Assembly: GCA_947561395.2 (NCBI GenBank)
Contig: OX387183.1
Coordinates: 41,646,901 to 41,710,900, forward strand
Length of the DNA stretch: 64,000 nt
Direction: 5' to 3'
From: Buxus sempervirens
Lineage: Eukaryota > Streptophyta > Magnoliopsida > Buxales > Buxaceae
In this document: piece by piece, positions 15,001-26,042 of the stretch
How positions within the stretch are numbered: position 1 is the first letter of the stretch
Layout of the letters: each line of letters opens with the position of its first letter
Made by a program: the position numbers and the translations under genes
Notes under the pieces: model-generated
Told to the model about the DNA's origin: nothing
What the model saw: only the letters and a program-made list of their open reading frames with translations
The model's database searches: none

Positions 15001-18000
15001 CTTTATAAATTCTTTCTTCAATTTTAAAATAGTGCCTAGAGACTCCCCTTGAGCAACAAAACTAAAAGCTTACTCCATATAGACTTTCTTCAAGTAAATC
15101 ACTGTGAAGAAAAGCATTCTTCCATCTAATCGATAGAGAGGCCAATCTAGATTACTAGCAAGAAATATTGAGGTTTGAACAGAGGAAACCTGGGTGGAGG
15201 AGAACGTCTCATTATAATCAATGTCATAGGTTTGAGTGTATCCCTGTGCTACGAACCAAGCTTTTAACCGATCAACTAAGCTGTCAGGATTAAATATGAT
15301 AGTATACAAGCATTTACAACCTACAGTCTGCTTCCTAGAAGGAAAAGGTGCAAGGTCCCAAGTTCCATTTTGATGTAAAGCGTCCATCTCGACCTCCATA
15401 GCTTTCTGCCAACCTAGATCAGAAAGGGCATAAGGGCATCCTGAACTGTCTTAGGAAGTGAGACATTGGAAAGATTAGAAGTAAAGTAGGAAAATGAGTG
15501 AGGAGACAAAATTACCAATGGGATGTTTTGTAAAACAAAACCAAGTACCTTTTCAAAAATCAATAGAAAAGGTAGAAAGGTTAGTAGATGGAGGTGGATG
15601 AGAAGGTGACGTAGAAAAGGATGAAGGGCCTGTAGCTGGTATTTTGATCATCCGGAATATACTTGTAAAGGAACTGTGGGTTGGGACCAAGGATGGAAAT
15701 TTCGCATTTTGCCAAAATTTCGGCGAAATGAGGGAATATTTCCTCACATTTCCCTAGTGAGGGCAAATGGGGGAAATATGTGTTTTCCTTGTATTTTTTT
15801 GGTTTATTACACCTATAATGCATGCCAAGGTTGAGAATTTTGGGTTTTGCTGGGCATGTCCAGCAAAATTTCGGAGGCATGTTGCAAGCATGTTGAAAAA
15901 TCTAGGAAAAATAAATTCCCCACAATTTCCCCAGGATGAGGAAATTTTGCCAGATTTCGTTGGCATGCCGCCTTAAATTCGCCAGCATACCAATAAATTT
16001 CCCTTAAGTTTTCCCAATCTAGAGAAATCTGGGGAAGGGAAATATTTCCCAATCGACGTCTAGGATGCCGATCAATGGCAAGTCTATATCTTACTCCATA
16101 TCCTAAAATTTAATCATCACCTGAAAAATATAGTAGGAGTGAGCACAAACATAGTAGGTATCATCCTACAGTCTAGCCTAGTTCACGAGGCTCCCACCAC
16201 TGCGCAGGGTCTTGGGAGGTATTGTATACACAGCCTTACACTTGTAGGTTGGGGGCTGTTTCCTAAATCATCCTATAGTCCAAGTCCCAAAAAGAACCTC
16301 AGACTTGTAGAGCAATCACCACACATGAACATAACAGCAAAATGCAACCATGAAATAAATAGTATAACAAAAATATATATAGCAATGATGATGATCCGAA
16401 GGCACCTATATAAACCTTAGAACGCATGATATTTTGAGCATGATATCTATATAAAAGAAACACTCCAAAATCTATAAACTCATATGCAAACAAATATGCA
16501 ACACATGTAGTGAATAGTGTGTGCATCCACCATAGATATCCAACGTTTACCCTTGTGAATATCTTAGAGTTGCATACTATAAGACTATTCTCTTTCCCCC
16601 CTCCCCCCCCAACCCACAAAACCCTTCTTGCAGCTTGCCAAGTGTACATCTAATATGGCTTTAGAGTACATAAGATAGCACACATTCATACTATAGGCAC
16701 CAATATGATAAGGAGTACCTCTACAGTATTCTTGCTGTATAATCCAATACAAAACACCTTTGTAGACCCCAATAAGGAGCACCTCTATAAACCCTAGTAT
16801 ATAGAGCACCTCTATAGCATTCCTACCATAGACCCAAATATAGTATGGAGAACCTTTGTAGCATTCTACATGTACGTCGTAGTTTATTAGTTTTCAATTG
16901 ATGGGATTAGCATGTGAGCCATCATTTTTGTAAATGGGAATACACTTGAAGATGTTCTTAATGTCCATGTGATAGTTTGGCTCTAAAATAATATCATCGT
17001 CTCATCTACAAGCATATACTGAATTCTCAAGTTATTTTCACATCTACAAGCTACTTCTTGGATGCCATGATTGCTTTTATTACGATCATGGTTTACAATT
17101 TTGCTGGCATGCCGGCGACACTTCGTTTTTGAGGGGGGTAACGACACGAAATTGGAGGGGAAAAGCCCTTCTGCGGCTTTTACCCTCCACGTCGGCGAAA
17201 TTGGCGGCATGCCAGCAAAATCTGATGAAATTTCCCCAGATTTCCCCAAAATGGGGAAATTGTGGGGAATTCCTTTTCCCTAGATTTCTCAGCATGCCCA
17301 GTGAAATTTGGGCGAAATACGAAATGTAAAACCTTGATTACGACATATAGGGATAAGCAAATATATATCTTGTTTTTGGTGACAGTTGGGATCGCTCCTC
17401 ACACCTCAACCATCCATCAACAATGTATAATGCAACATTAATAGTGAAAATAGTGCAATACAATTCTGCACCTTATATGATCTAAATGCACATCAAATAT
17501 GGCTTTCAACAACAACCATGCACATGCTTTATCAATTCATGTTTCAGCAAGTAATACAATTCAAAGATTCATCATGAAGCCAATAAATAATTTCTAGAGC
17601 TCAGATCGCATTGTTTTTCACCTTAAAAACTTGATTTCTTGTATTCTTATAAAATTAGCCTTTAAACAATACAAACTCATCAAAACGAGCATTATTGTAT
17701 TCTACATCCTTAAACTTATGAATTTTTGACCAAACTGGGCTTACAAAAAAATCAGATTTTAGGCATCAACCAGAAAGTTGAATTCTTATTGAGAATGAAT
17801 TATGTTTTGAAAATAATTTTGTTAAATCCGAATATTTTAAGGGGGAGTGGATAAACTTTATTTATATGTAAAAACTTCAATGATGATTAATTGTGGTGCT
17901 TAATAGGGGTGAACTTTATTGCATGTAAATAAGGGGGTAAACCTTATTTACATGTGCATAGTGGCGGAATTTGTGTAGAACTATTAACTAGGTGAAATTG

Positions 18001-21000
18001 TATGTGGCGAATAATCGTGACTAACACATCATTAATTGAGAATTGGCGATTAGGTGTTGCAATTAATCGAGACCTAGCGATTAGAAAACCCGAGATCTTG
18101 CTTCTATAGATTTTTCTCAGGGTTAGTTTGGTGATCAATCGAGAAATCCACGACTAATCTGGTGATTAATCGATAGCTAGTGGCAATTAAGCATGAGATT
18201 GCACATATTTTCTCCGAATCAGTTTTTCTTCCACTTTCATGAATCAAAACTTAACCTTATCTAACTTTTCTTCCCATTATTCTAAGACCTTAATTACACT
18301 ATAATATGCATCATAATATGAAGAACAATAATCGAACATTATCGCACATGCAAAATCCTAAATGTTCTAGATTTTACTGGCATATTAAACATGTAATCAA
18401 CAAGTTCCATCAATTTTCTCCTATCTAGCAATCATCTCACAATGCCATAAACTCATCACATGATTGACTATGCGTTCCAACAGGAAAAACACATAAAACA
18501 ACATCCAACCATCATAAACATGCTCAAACAAAGATATGTCAATGCACAAGTAATATGCATGAAAGCACTCAATTTAATTCATCAATATAGTTCATATCTT
18601 CACCAATATATGCTATTCTACAAGTTGAATCTCTCGTTGGGAAAAGTACCGTAGATCCACTTAATTTTTCACAAATCAACTCCTTCGATAGGTGTAGTTT
18701 TGTATCCTGGATTTTCTGCGAACTTCTCTTCTCTCTCCTTTTACCCAGTTCCTTCTCCAATTTCTCATATCCAGAATTTTCCTACACGCCCAACACTATT
18801 CCTCTCTTTCTCTCTCTAGGGTCGATATTATTAATATTAAATCATAATTACAGTACACACACACACACACACACACTGACGCAGATATACATACCCTTAG
18901 GGTTTTTGTAGTCCAACTTGGATTACAAGTATGCCTGTAACCTAAGATCTCTAATAGCTACCTTAACTTCAATTTTCGTTCAAATATTATTTCTAATTTA
19001 AACATCACCTAGTCACCTATTTCCTTAATTACTTTCCAATTTCAGTCCCCTTAATTAAGTAAAATCCAAAACACCCTTTTTTCACCTAACAGGCTGTAAA
19101 TCTAGCTATTTAGATTCAAAGTAAGCCTAACTTAAGTCCTATGCAGTTTTTTAGACCCAATAGTGATTTAATTAATTAGGCTTAAGTCCTATGAAGTTTT
19201 TTAGACCCAATAGTGATTTAATTAATTAATCAATCACTTAGGATAATTACGAAAAAGACTAAAATAACCCTAGGTAAATTTCTAGGTCATTACAAAAAGG
19301 ACAACATGCATCAAAGTGGGCTAACTCAAGGGGGTGGACACTCGACTAACAGTGTGAGAAGGAAAAGAAACGCAATGGTGTTTACTAAACTGACATGCTT
19401 CACATGATCAACAAATGTCACTCATTTTTTCAATGATTACAAGAAATAACTCAGTCTTGATCAAGGTGACCAAACTTTGGCTGAATGCCATGGTCATGAT
19501 AATAATGGAGGAACGGAACATGTATCAACCCACTACTAATGATTGTGATTAGAGCATGGTGAGGTTGCTGGAATACTATTGATGTATCAAGGATTACTAG
19601 AAAAGATGGCAGACTTGGCTTTGATACCATGTTAAAATAGAGAAAGAATTTAGAAATAGAAGGAGAGTTTAGTAAATTCCCTTCATTGTTGCATGTCAAT
19701 ATATGGAGGAATTATAAATAAGGAAAACAAAAATATGGTAACTATACAACAGTGACAGTAACCCGGCCCAATATTCTGTCAATATTGACAAGAGTTTTAC
19801 CAATCTAATATTTTTCTGGCAGTTCTAAAACCCACTTTCACAACTATTTGCCGTCAGTTTCATGGATTAGAAAGATTTAAAAAGAAGAAGAAGAGAGGTT
19901 GTCCATTGTTGTAGTAGTTATAGTAGTTACTGCTGACTTGTAATATTTTTTTGGAGTCAAGTTGTGTAAAACAGTCATTAGGGTCCTTTGTCAAATTTCT
20001 CTCAATTTTATTTTTATCTTTTCATCTTGACATTGTTCATATCTGTTTCTGCTTGTGCATTTCTGTAAGAAAGGTCATGTAATTGCTATTTTGAATTAGA
20101 AAGCTTTGTCATTGCTACATGGTTGGCTGCACTACTAAATCCTGGTGATAGTATTCTGGGCTATCCTTGACCAGTTTATACTCTGTCATTAAATTCTTAA
20201 GGTATATTTTCCTGCCATTTGGGTGTAGGTTTAGATTCGAGTGAAGCTAAAAAAGGTTAAATATTCCCTCCATCCTTGTTGACACCATACTTTCATTTTG
20301 GGCTTCTAAGTTATCCTTGGATTTGCCAAATTAGGCAGGTACAGAATTATGCTCCAATCTTCTCCTATTTGTTGGTATGCAATGAGATAGTGACCCTAAT
20401 ATTTATATTGAGTGTATTACCATTGAGATACCTTTGCTTCATATTTGGGTTGAAATGGGTGTGGAGTATTGAATTGAATGCAATGAATTCAAGAAATTTG
20501 GATTTATGGACATGGTATTATATATGAATAGTTTAGAATAAACTATTTATATTTGTAATGTATGTTGAGTCAAACAATAAAGGACCATGACATGCTGAAG
20601 GGGACTCAGAAAAGATCGCTTGGCGACCTCATAAAAGATCACTCAAATCAATGAGGATCCAATTTAATTAGAGTTAAAGATGAAGAGAAACAACTAAGAG
20701 CAATAGAGAATAAATCTACTGGTCTTTGCAGCCAGGAATAAGAGGTATTCTTTCTTCGAATTAAACTAGAATATTTTCCGTATCCCGATTAAAAAAAAAA
20801 GCATGTCAAATTCCGGTAACACTAATACTAGAGCTTAAGTCACTGCTGTTTTGATATGCTGGAAAGCTTTATTTGCAGTTTTGGATCAGACAGTGATTCC
20901 CTTCCAGCACTTAATAATAGGACTTATAATGGAGCTGAAAATGCAGATAAACATCTTACAGAGAGAAGCTAAACCCATGGAATCTATGAACATCTCCTAT

Positions 21001-24000
21001 GTTTGAGTTGTAGGCTTTTCCTTGATTGCTTTTACCTTCTTTGGATCAGGCTTTAATCCATCTTGTGAAACAATATATTCAAAAACATCACCTAGTCACA
21101 TAGGAAAGAATATTTCTTTAAATTGACATAGAGATTTCTCTTTGTGAAGGACCTCCATAACTTGAGGGAAGTGGCACAATTACTTGTCCTTGTGATTATA
21201 AATCAGAATATTATCAAAATAAGCTACTGTTAGATAAGCAAGAAAGGATGAAGTACCTCAGTCATGATGCACACAAAATGTGATAGTAGCATTGGACAAG
21301 CCCAAAGGTATCAGGAGCCAATTGTATAAGCCATTCAGTGTCTTAAATGCTGTTTTACACTCATCACCTCTATGAAGCTTGATTGGGTGATATCTGCTGC
21401 ACAAGTCAATTTGGGAGAAGACCTCATAACCAATTAGAATGCTTAACATATTGTCAAACATTGGAATTGGAAAACTGTGATTTATTGTTTTCTTGTTTAT
21501 TTCACGGCTATCTGCGAGCATTCTACACGAGCCATCTCTTTGGTGTAAGCAAAACTGGCACAGCACATAGACACTTACCTTCATGCACCAGCCTTTTTGA
21601 AATCAACTCTTCTAATTTACTTCTATCTCTGCTTGATAATTTGGTGGCATTTTATATGCTGCCTAGTTTGGTAAATTAGCATTTTTTACCAGGCATTAGA
21701 TCAGTTGGGATTGACCAGTTATCTGCTCTCTTCCTCCATGTTGAAAGTGCAGTCAATCACCCTTCTATTCCTGATGAGCATGTTTCAATACCTGACTCAT
21801 CTGGCCGTTTTACTTGTAAATCTTTCTTATCATTAATTCGACTCAATTCACTTAACTTTGCTGTCCCCCTTCCATTTTAAACCCATGTGGAAACCAGCTT
21901 CGCCAATGAGGATCAAAGGTTTCTTATGGATTGCCTTGTGGAATAGGATTAACACCACAGATGTACTACAAAGAAGACGGGCATACATGATGATATTCCC
22001 AAATATTTGTTTCCTGTGCTCATGTAGGGAGTCAGCTGATCACTTCCTTATTCATTTCTCCTTCGCACGACAAATATGGGAGCATTTTCTAGGTTTGATT
22101 GATACAGCTTGGGCTCTTCCATGTACCTTGTGCGACCTCTTTTCTCAGTGGAGGTTTCCATCTCTGGGAGTTTGCAGACATCAGTTACATCAGTTTCTCT
22201 TCTTTGCTATTTGCTAGTGTGTATGGAAGGAGAGGAATAGACGCATCTTTGAGGATCGACAATGGCAGCTTTCAGTTATATAGCATTTGGTTACTGCTCA
22301 TGTATCTACGTGGGCTGCCATGCTTCCGTTATTCTGGGATACTTGAGTGGTGATATTAGATGTTGTTGGGTGTCTATATCTTTGGGATTTTGACGGTGTG
22401 GTGCCTTGGTTGCATATAGATTTCGGTTCTTGTCTTTGGGGTTGGAGGCCACCATATTTCTAGATTATTAGCTTTGTGTAACGTGCATTTGACTTTGAAT
22501 ACCTTGTTCAATCACTTCCAGGTCATACATCTGGGAGTTTGTTCCTTAAAGCAATAAATTGGGCTGGTTTGTAGGCGTCCAGGGGTTGCATGTTGCACCT
22601 TCTCTATTGGGTATCCCATTATACTAACATTGTTTTCTATCTCTATATCTATATATGCTTCATTACTGATAAAAAAAAAATGAAAGCTGTATACTCCGCA
22701 TTGGTGGTAACCCCTTAGGTAACTCTTCACTAATAAACTCTCTAAATTCCTTCAACAAATTCTGAACCTCTTGACGATGCTTATATACGGTTGTCTATTA
22801 TACAGTCCTTCCAAGTAGCACATACGCAAGTCCAGTTTCCATAATCAAATTGATTAGCTGTAATAAACTGATAACATTACCATCCTTAAGTAGTATTGGA
22901 TGGATCTTCCTTCATAGGATGCAATGCCAATTTCTTACCATCTTTCTGGAATGTATGTGTAATCCTTAGTGAGATGGATCATGTCAGGGGTATGTAGTCA
23001 AGGTCTCCCTTGAGGCATATATCCATGGGTGCAACACTACACCATGCCTGATCCTTTTGTTTATCATCCATAGTAATCCATAATGAATTGAGATAAGCAA
23101 GAAGCGGTTGATAGAAACTACATTATCTTGTTAAAATCCAGACACCTTATAATGATGCGGGTGCATCTGAAGTGGAAATTTGAGCTTGTCAACAACCTCT
23201 TAGGCACTATATTTTTGCTGGTACCTTTGTGTCGACCCCTCCAAATGGTCTAGGTGCTTGATTTGAAACTTTGGCTGCACGATCACTTCTAGATACTGTT
23301 TCACTATTTTGCACATTTCTGACATCAGCAAGAGTCCTAGTAGTAGTTGTTGTTTTGGTGCAGATAGTAGTGCTTCTTTATGGACCAAGATGAGTCACAC
23401 ATTCCCACTCTTGAGGAATATATTGGTTAGCATCTTCATGGTTTGTGGATCTAAAAATCCTCATCTTATTGTCTGAAACTCAAGCCTGAAAAGTATCTAG
23501 CTGTTAGTTGCTCATTGGTTTCATTCAACCCCACACAAGAAGATAAGTTACTAAATGCAGCCATGTGTTCTTGCACGTTTGTATCACATTGATGCAACCT
23601 GTGGAATTTCTCATATAATGTCATAGTATAACCAGTTGGAAGATATTGCTTTTGCAATTTCATCTTCATGTGCTCCCAATTGCTTATTTTGTTTTCATTG
23701 TCTACTTAGCTGTCCTTCATGTTGTTTCCACTACCATAAACTGAACCTTTGAGCTTCATCTTTACAAACAAAACCTTTAGATCCTAAGTTTAAAAACTCG
23801 GTATCAGGTTTGGTATCGGCCGATACTTCCGGAAAAACCCAGAGTATCGGGTTTATACTTGGTATCGCCTCAAGGTTTGGTATCGGCCAATACTTCCGGA
23901 AAAACCCAGAGTATCGGGTTTATACTTGGTATTGCCTTGAGGCGATACCGATACATATCGGCCAATACTTCTCGGTATCGGCTGATACTTAAAACCTTGT

Positions 24001-26042
24001 TTAGATCCTCCATAATGGATTTCCAATCAAATAAATTTTCTAACGTGGCTTCTCTATCAAGGATCCTCCGCATGCAATCTTTGATCAAAATAAAGCACCT
24101 CAATTTGTACTGTACTACTACTTAAATCATGCGCCTTAGCCAACTGCTATTTGAATGTACCACGTTCAAGTTGTTATTGAATAGTAGGACCATGGAATGA
24201 GCTTTCCTTTTCAAAATCCAATTTGTCTATCTCAAATTCTCAAGTCCTCTCTCTTGTAGATCTAAGGGGTCGCTATTGCCTTTGGTACCTTTGTTTGGGC
24301 CTCCACATGTTCTTGATGCTGTAGGTTCACACTTTTCATGTTAGTTGCTCAATCATCCTTCACATCCTTTGCATATCTCCTTTGTTGGGCTTGGTTCAAC
24401 GTTGGAACTCTACCTTTCCTTGCTGCCATATTAGAAAAATGGGGGCCTCTTTTGCTCTTGATACCAGATTTGATGTAGGAAAGATCACTTGAATCAACGA
24501 GGATCTAATCTAATCAGAGGTGAAGATAAAAAGAAACGAATAACCAACAGCAATAGAGAACAAATCAATTGGTCCTTTGTAGCCAGGAAGGTCTTCTTTC
24601 TTCGAAGTTAAACTAGAATATTCTTTATGTCCTAATTATAAGTCCAAAGATTTATTTATATATCCTACCAATCCTAATAATTATAGTTTTTAGTCCTTAG
24701 AACTTCTAATCTCAACCCTGCGATAGCGCTTAAGTGAATAAAAAAGAGGACAAAAATGTCCCCATAAAGGAAAATATGTTGTAAACAGTAATCTGAACGG
24801 TAATCGCTACAGTAATGTAAACAGTAATTGCTGCAGTGACGATTCTCCTACATCAGTAGGATTTGCCAAAGTATGGTCCTTGTAGGGGTGGACTGCAATT
24901 GAATTTTAGCAATTTTATGAGAAGTTTCTTTAGTGAGAATTGAATCTGCATTATAACATTGCTAGCCTAGGCTTTTACCATTATATGAAGTGGTGTTATT
25001 TATGTTGAATTAGACAATACCATCTTAGTAATTGCTTCATATAGGCATGAAAGGGTCAGGAGCTCAAAGCTTTTGTAGTTGAAAGGACATGGCCTATACA
25101 ATATATTGATGTTAATTTGCGAGGTAAAAGTACAAAGACGTAAATGGTCTATTCAATGTGTTGATGTTAATTTGTGGATGTGAAAGTAAAAAGAAGGAAA
25201 TTAGTGAGTGTCGTACAAACAATTTGAGCTCAAGTCATATTCACATTTGATGCGTGCCTGATATGGTACATTACTTTTTTATAACTGCCCATACAACATA
25301 TCTCCCTGTTCTGTTTTCTAGTCAACAAAATACTTGTCTGGTGTCCCCTGAAAGAACTGTTTGTATTGTTGAGGTATAATGTAGGCATTCTTCTGATATT
25401 GGTGTGAGATATTTTTGCTATCTTCTTGTTAGTCTATGTTTTCATTTGAGCGAGTGCTCATCTAAAAGGATTTGGTGTTGCAGCCTGATCGTGTCATGGA
25501 ATTCTGTAACAGCAATGACCTCCAGTTAATTGTACGTGCACACGAGTGTGTTATGGATGGGTTTGAACGTTTTGCCCAGGGACACTTGATTACTCTTTTC
25601 TCAGCCACCAACTATTGTGGTATTCACATTGGCTCTTCATCCTGAATTTTCGAGCTTCATTTATGATTTCCGGCCTTCTAAGTGACTTCTGTTGTTTTTG
25701 CATGTTACTCCAGGTACTGCAAATAATGCAGGAGCGATCTTAGTTTTGGGAAGAGACCTTGTGGTGGTTCCAAAACTTATTCATCCTTTACCTCCTATGA
25801 GTTCATCCCCAGAAGCATCATCAGAGGGCCATGTAGAAGATACATGGATGCAGGTGGTTTTGCTGTTCATCTAAAGCTCTCCTCTGGAAATGGCCTCTCT
25901 TTTACAGTCTTGTGCATTATTCTGTAACTAATATCCTTTATTAATTGTCTGAAATCAGGAACTTAATGCTAACAGACCGGGAACTCCAACACGAGGGCGC
26001 CCTCAGGCTACAAATGAGCGGGGATCTATTGCCTGGATCTAA
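1..26042 (+). CDS. BSL2/BSL3: BSL2/BSL3-like serine/threonine phosphatase with kelch repeats (3' part, 13 exons)
   Basis: Exons, from reading frame, GT..AG borders and family similarity: 1-76, 1763-1942, 3060-3321, 3401-3617, 3759-3929, 4811-5049, 10294-10378, 10476-10574, 10667-10866, 10966-11041, 25484-25619, 25714-25853, 25959-26042. They sum to 1965 nt, exactly 654 codons plus TAA, with no internal stop. Residues 1-95 are the end of the kelch propeller ([19 protein letters not shown]). A linker rich in Ala and Ser follows to about residue 300. Then comes a PP1-type catalytic domain with GDLHG (about 356), GDYVDRG (about 390), RGNHE (about 421), MHGG and RAHECVMDG, so the metal-binding residues are kept. 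The C-terminus RGSIAWI is typical of the BSL2/BSL3 branch. In Arabidopsis these phosphatases act in brassinosteroid signalling by acting on BIN2-type kinases (family knowledge). The N-terminal kelch part lies outside the window. BSL2 and BSL3 cannot be told apart here. Confidence 0.95.
77..1762 (+). other. BSL intron, no recognised element
   Basis: The donor is GTATTT after a phase-1 codon and the acceptor is TTTTTTCAG. AT-rich sequence with a G tract near 1160. I see no coding remnant, terminal repeat or RNA gene in it. Confidence 0.75.
1943..3059 (+). other. BSL intron, no recognised element
   Basis: The donor is GTAAGA and the acceptor is ATGCTGCAG. The interior is T-rich and no mobile-element coding sequence is visible. 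Confidence 0.75.
4062..4191 (+). repeat. two-copy tandem duplication, period about 81 bp
   Basis: A block of about 50 bp containing GTTCTTGATGC and TAATTGTTGGCATTAAAT occurs at about 4062 and again at about 4143 with a few substitutions. It lies within a BSL intron. Confidence 0.7.
4516..4600. repeat. dyad-rich fragment related to the element at 23785-23999
   Basis: It contains TATTGGCCGATACTG, GTATTGGCCAATA and GCGATACCGATACTTCCGGA. The same words make up the bounded element at 23785-23999. No clear target duplication is seen, so the borders are approximate. Confidence 0.55.
6567..7198 (+). mobile_element. RTE-clade LINE, 3' fragment (copy 1)
   Basis: Broken reading frames match the C-terminal part of plant RTE polyproteins: a degraded FKYLG-like start, LKWRGAF, then [29 protein letters not shown] and DRVEWRDK. 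It ends in a run of GAT/ATG triplets at about 7171-7198, the simple-repeat tail typical of plant RTE elements (family knowledge). The reverse-transcriptase core is absent, so the copy is 5'-truncated. It sits in sense inside the 5.2-kb BSL intron. Confidence 0.85.
7210..9250 (+). mobile_element. RTE-clade LINE with decayed reverse transcriptase (copy 2)
   Basis: This copy directly follows copy 1 in the same orientation. In several frames it shows an upstream linker ([25 protein letters not shown]), then reverse-transcriptase pieces: [44 protein letters not shown], a decayed FADD box near 8455, and the C-terminal RGRPKKTW and [11 protein letters not shown] region. It ends with a GAT-repeat tail at 9231-9250. 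Many stops and frameshifts show it is inactive. The 5' border is approximate. Confidence 0.85.
10084..10137. repeat. TGCATG/TGTG microsatellite-like stretch
   Basis: Alternating purine-pyrimidine sequence with repeated GTGCATGT words. Confidence 0.6.
11757..12130. repeat. dyad-rich short element with GGCATGG/GCGATAT words
   Basis: It starts with ATGGTTTACAA, as does the element at 17086, and contains many repeats of CGGCATGGA, GCGATAT and CGGCGGCAT plus GGGGAAAAT. Ends are not sharply defined and no target duplication was found. It is probably a relative of the other dyad-rich elements in this intron. Confidence 0.45.
13278..13640 (-). mobile_element. diverged fragment of a family-3 LTR
   Basis: It begins TGTGCGCACA and continues with a worn version of the block that starts the LTRs at 54070 and 55405: a CACTGCCT..GGGGTGCAG segment, then AAGTTCGTAGACACC and a block with GGGTC and GGTTC words. 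Orientation is therefore minus. The far end is lost and no target duplication was found. Confidence 0.6.
14290..15420 (-). mobile_element. Ty1-copia pol remnant (reverse transcriptase and RNase H region)
   Basis: On the minus strand, 15399-15070 reads as the copia reverse-transcriptase N-terminus ([46 protein letters not shown]). Around 14900-14720 comes DLVITGDD and KLYHFLGI, and 14669-14298 gives [37 protein letters not shown] and VEGFTSVD, the start of the RNase H region. The order and spacing fit one decayed copia element. The YVDD-type catalytic box is not visible and the ORFs are broken. Confidence 0.88.
15683..16060. repeat. dyad-rich short element with GAAATTT/GGCATGCCG words
   Basis: It opens with CAAGGATGGAAATTTCGC and carries repeated AAATTTC, GGGGAAA, TTTCCCC and GGCATGCCGCC words on both strands. 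The composition closely matches 17086-17336, but no flanking duplication is clear. Confidence 0.5.
17086..17336. mobile_element. short non-autonomous element, dyad-rich, flanked by an ATTACGA duplication
   Basis: ATTACGA lies at 17079-17085 and again at 17337-17343. The ends are CATGGTTTAC on the left and GTAAAACCTTG on the right, an imperfect terminal inverted repeat. The inside consists of inverted words such as GGCATGCCGGCG, GCGAAATT and CCCCAGATTTCCCC. The duplication may extend to 9 bp with mismatches, which would suit a Mutator-type MITE (inference). Confidence 0.6.
18855..18876. repeat. (AC)n microsatellite
   Basis: An uninterrupted run of AC dinucleotides. Confidence 0.95.
19131..19228. 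repeat. two-copy tandem repeat, period 50 bp
   Basis: The block starting CTTAAGTCCTATG and including TTTTTTAGACCCAATAGTG occurs at 19131 and again at 19181 with one difference at the start. Confidence 0.85.
19616..19790 (-). mobile_element. possible copia 5' LTR and primer-binding site
   Basis: On the minus strand, a segment running from TGTCAATATTGACAG to CTATTTTAACA is followed by TGGTATCAAAGCC. That resembles the initiator-Met tRNA primer site common in plant copia elements (family knowledge). A TTATTTATAATT box lies inside. It could be the 5' LTR of the copia remnant at 14290-15420, with gag and integrase eroded or deleted. The LTR start is a guess. Confidence 0.4.
20630..20795 (-). repeat. 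gypsy 3' LTR, partial
   Basis: It matches part of 24474-24852 in the same orientation, including AAAGATCACT, CAATGAGGATC, GCAATAGAGAA and AACTAGAATATT. The remainder is lost. Confidence 0.7.
21686..22680 (+). mobile_element. L1 LINE 3' fragment (zinc-binding end of ORF2) with poly(A)
   Basis: Frame-shifted coding sequence resembles the end of plant L1 ORF2: [18 protein letters not shown], then [19 protein letters not shown], the Cys-rich zf-RVT stretch [16 protein letters not shown], and WKRRNRRIF-like words. It ends in A10 at 22671-22680. It is in plus orientation and interrupts the minus-strand gypsy pol gene, whose reading resumes at 22681. The 5' border is approximate. Confidence 0.85.
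23785..23999. mobile_element. short dyad-rich element with a 9-bp target duplication
   Basis: TTTAGATCC occurs at 23776-23784 and 24000-24008, an exact 9-bp duplication. The 215-bp element starts TAAGTTTAAAAACT and ends ACTTAAAACCTTG. Its interior is a two-copy module of about 68 bp built from GGTATCGGCCGATAC, CTTCCGGAAAAACCCAG and GAGTATCGGG words. A 9-bp duplication is the hallmark of Mutator-type transposition (family knowledge). It interrupts the gypsy gag region. Confidence 0.8.
24474..24852 (-). repeat. gypsy 5' LTR (379 bp)
   Basis: Bounded by TGTAGGAAAG and TCTCCTACA on the plus strand. It shares several blocks (AAGATCACT, GAGGATC, ACTAGAATATT) with 20630-20795, the partial 3' LTR. 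The primer-binding site follows on the minus strand at 24466-24454. Confidence 0.8.

Larger units (their letters stand above)
20630..24852 (-). mobile_element. decayed Ty3-gypsy retrotransposon with LTRs, gag and reverse transcriptase
   Basis: Read on the minus strand: 5' LTR 24852-24474 (ends TG/CA), primer-binding site 24466-24454 (TGGTATCAAGAGC), gag start codon at 24429 ([11 protein letters not shown]), gag core at 23669-23466 ([27 protein letters not shown]), then pol. Pol is split by an L1 insertion: [23 protein letters not shown] at about 22790-22690, then [11 protein letters not shown] at about 21680, the reverse transcriptase ([45 protein letters not shown]), a YFDN box near 21220 and [10 protein letters not shown] near 20870. 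A partial 3' LTR copy lies at 20630-20795. RNase H and integrase are missing, and stops are frequent. Confidence 0.88.
11042..25483 (+). other. 14.4-kb BSL intron filled with nested repeats
   Basis: The donor is GTGAGT after the codon for G in VTFG and the acceptor is TTGCAG before PDRVMEF. Both flanking exons keep frame, so the split is genuine. The intron holds dyad-rich elements, a family-3 LTR fragment, a copia remnant and a gypsy element with insertions, mostly on the opposite strand to the gene. Stretches 12250-13270, 17350-19120, 19795-20620 and 24860-25480 show nothing I can name beyond the microsatellite noted separately. Confidence 0.9.
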
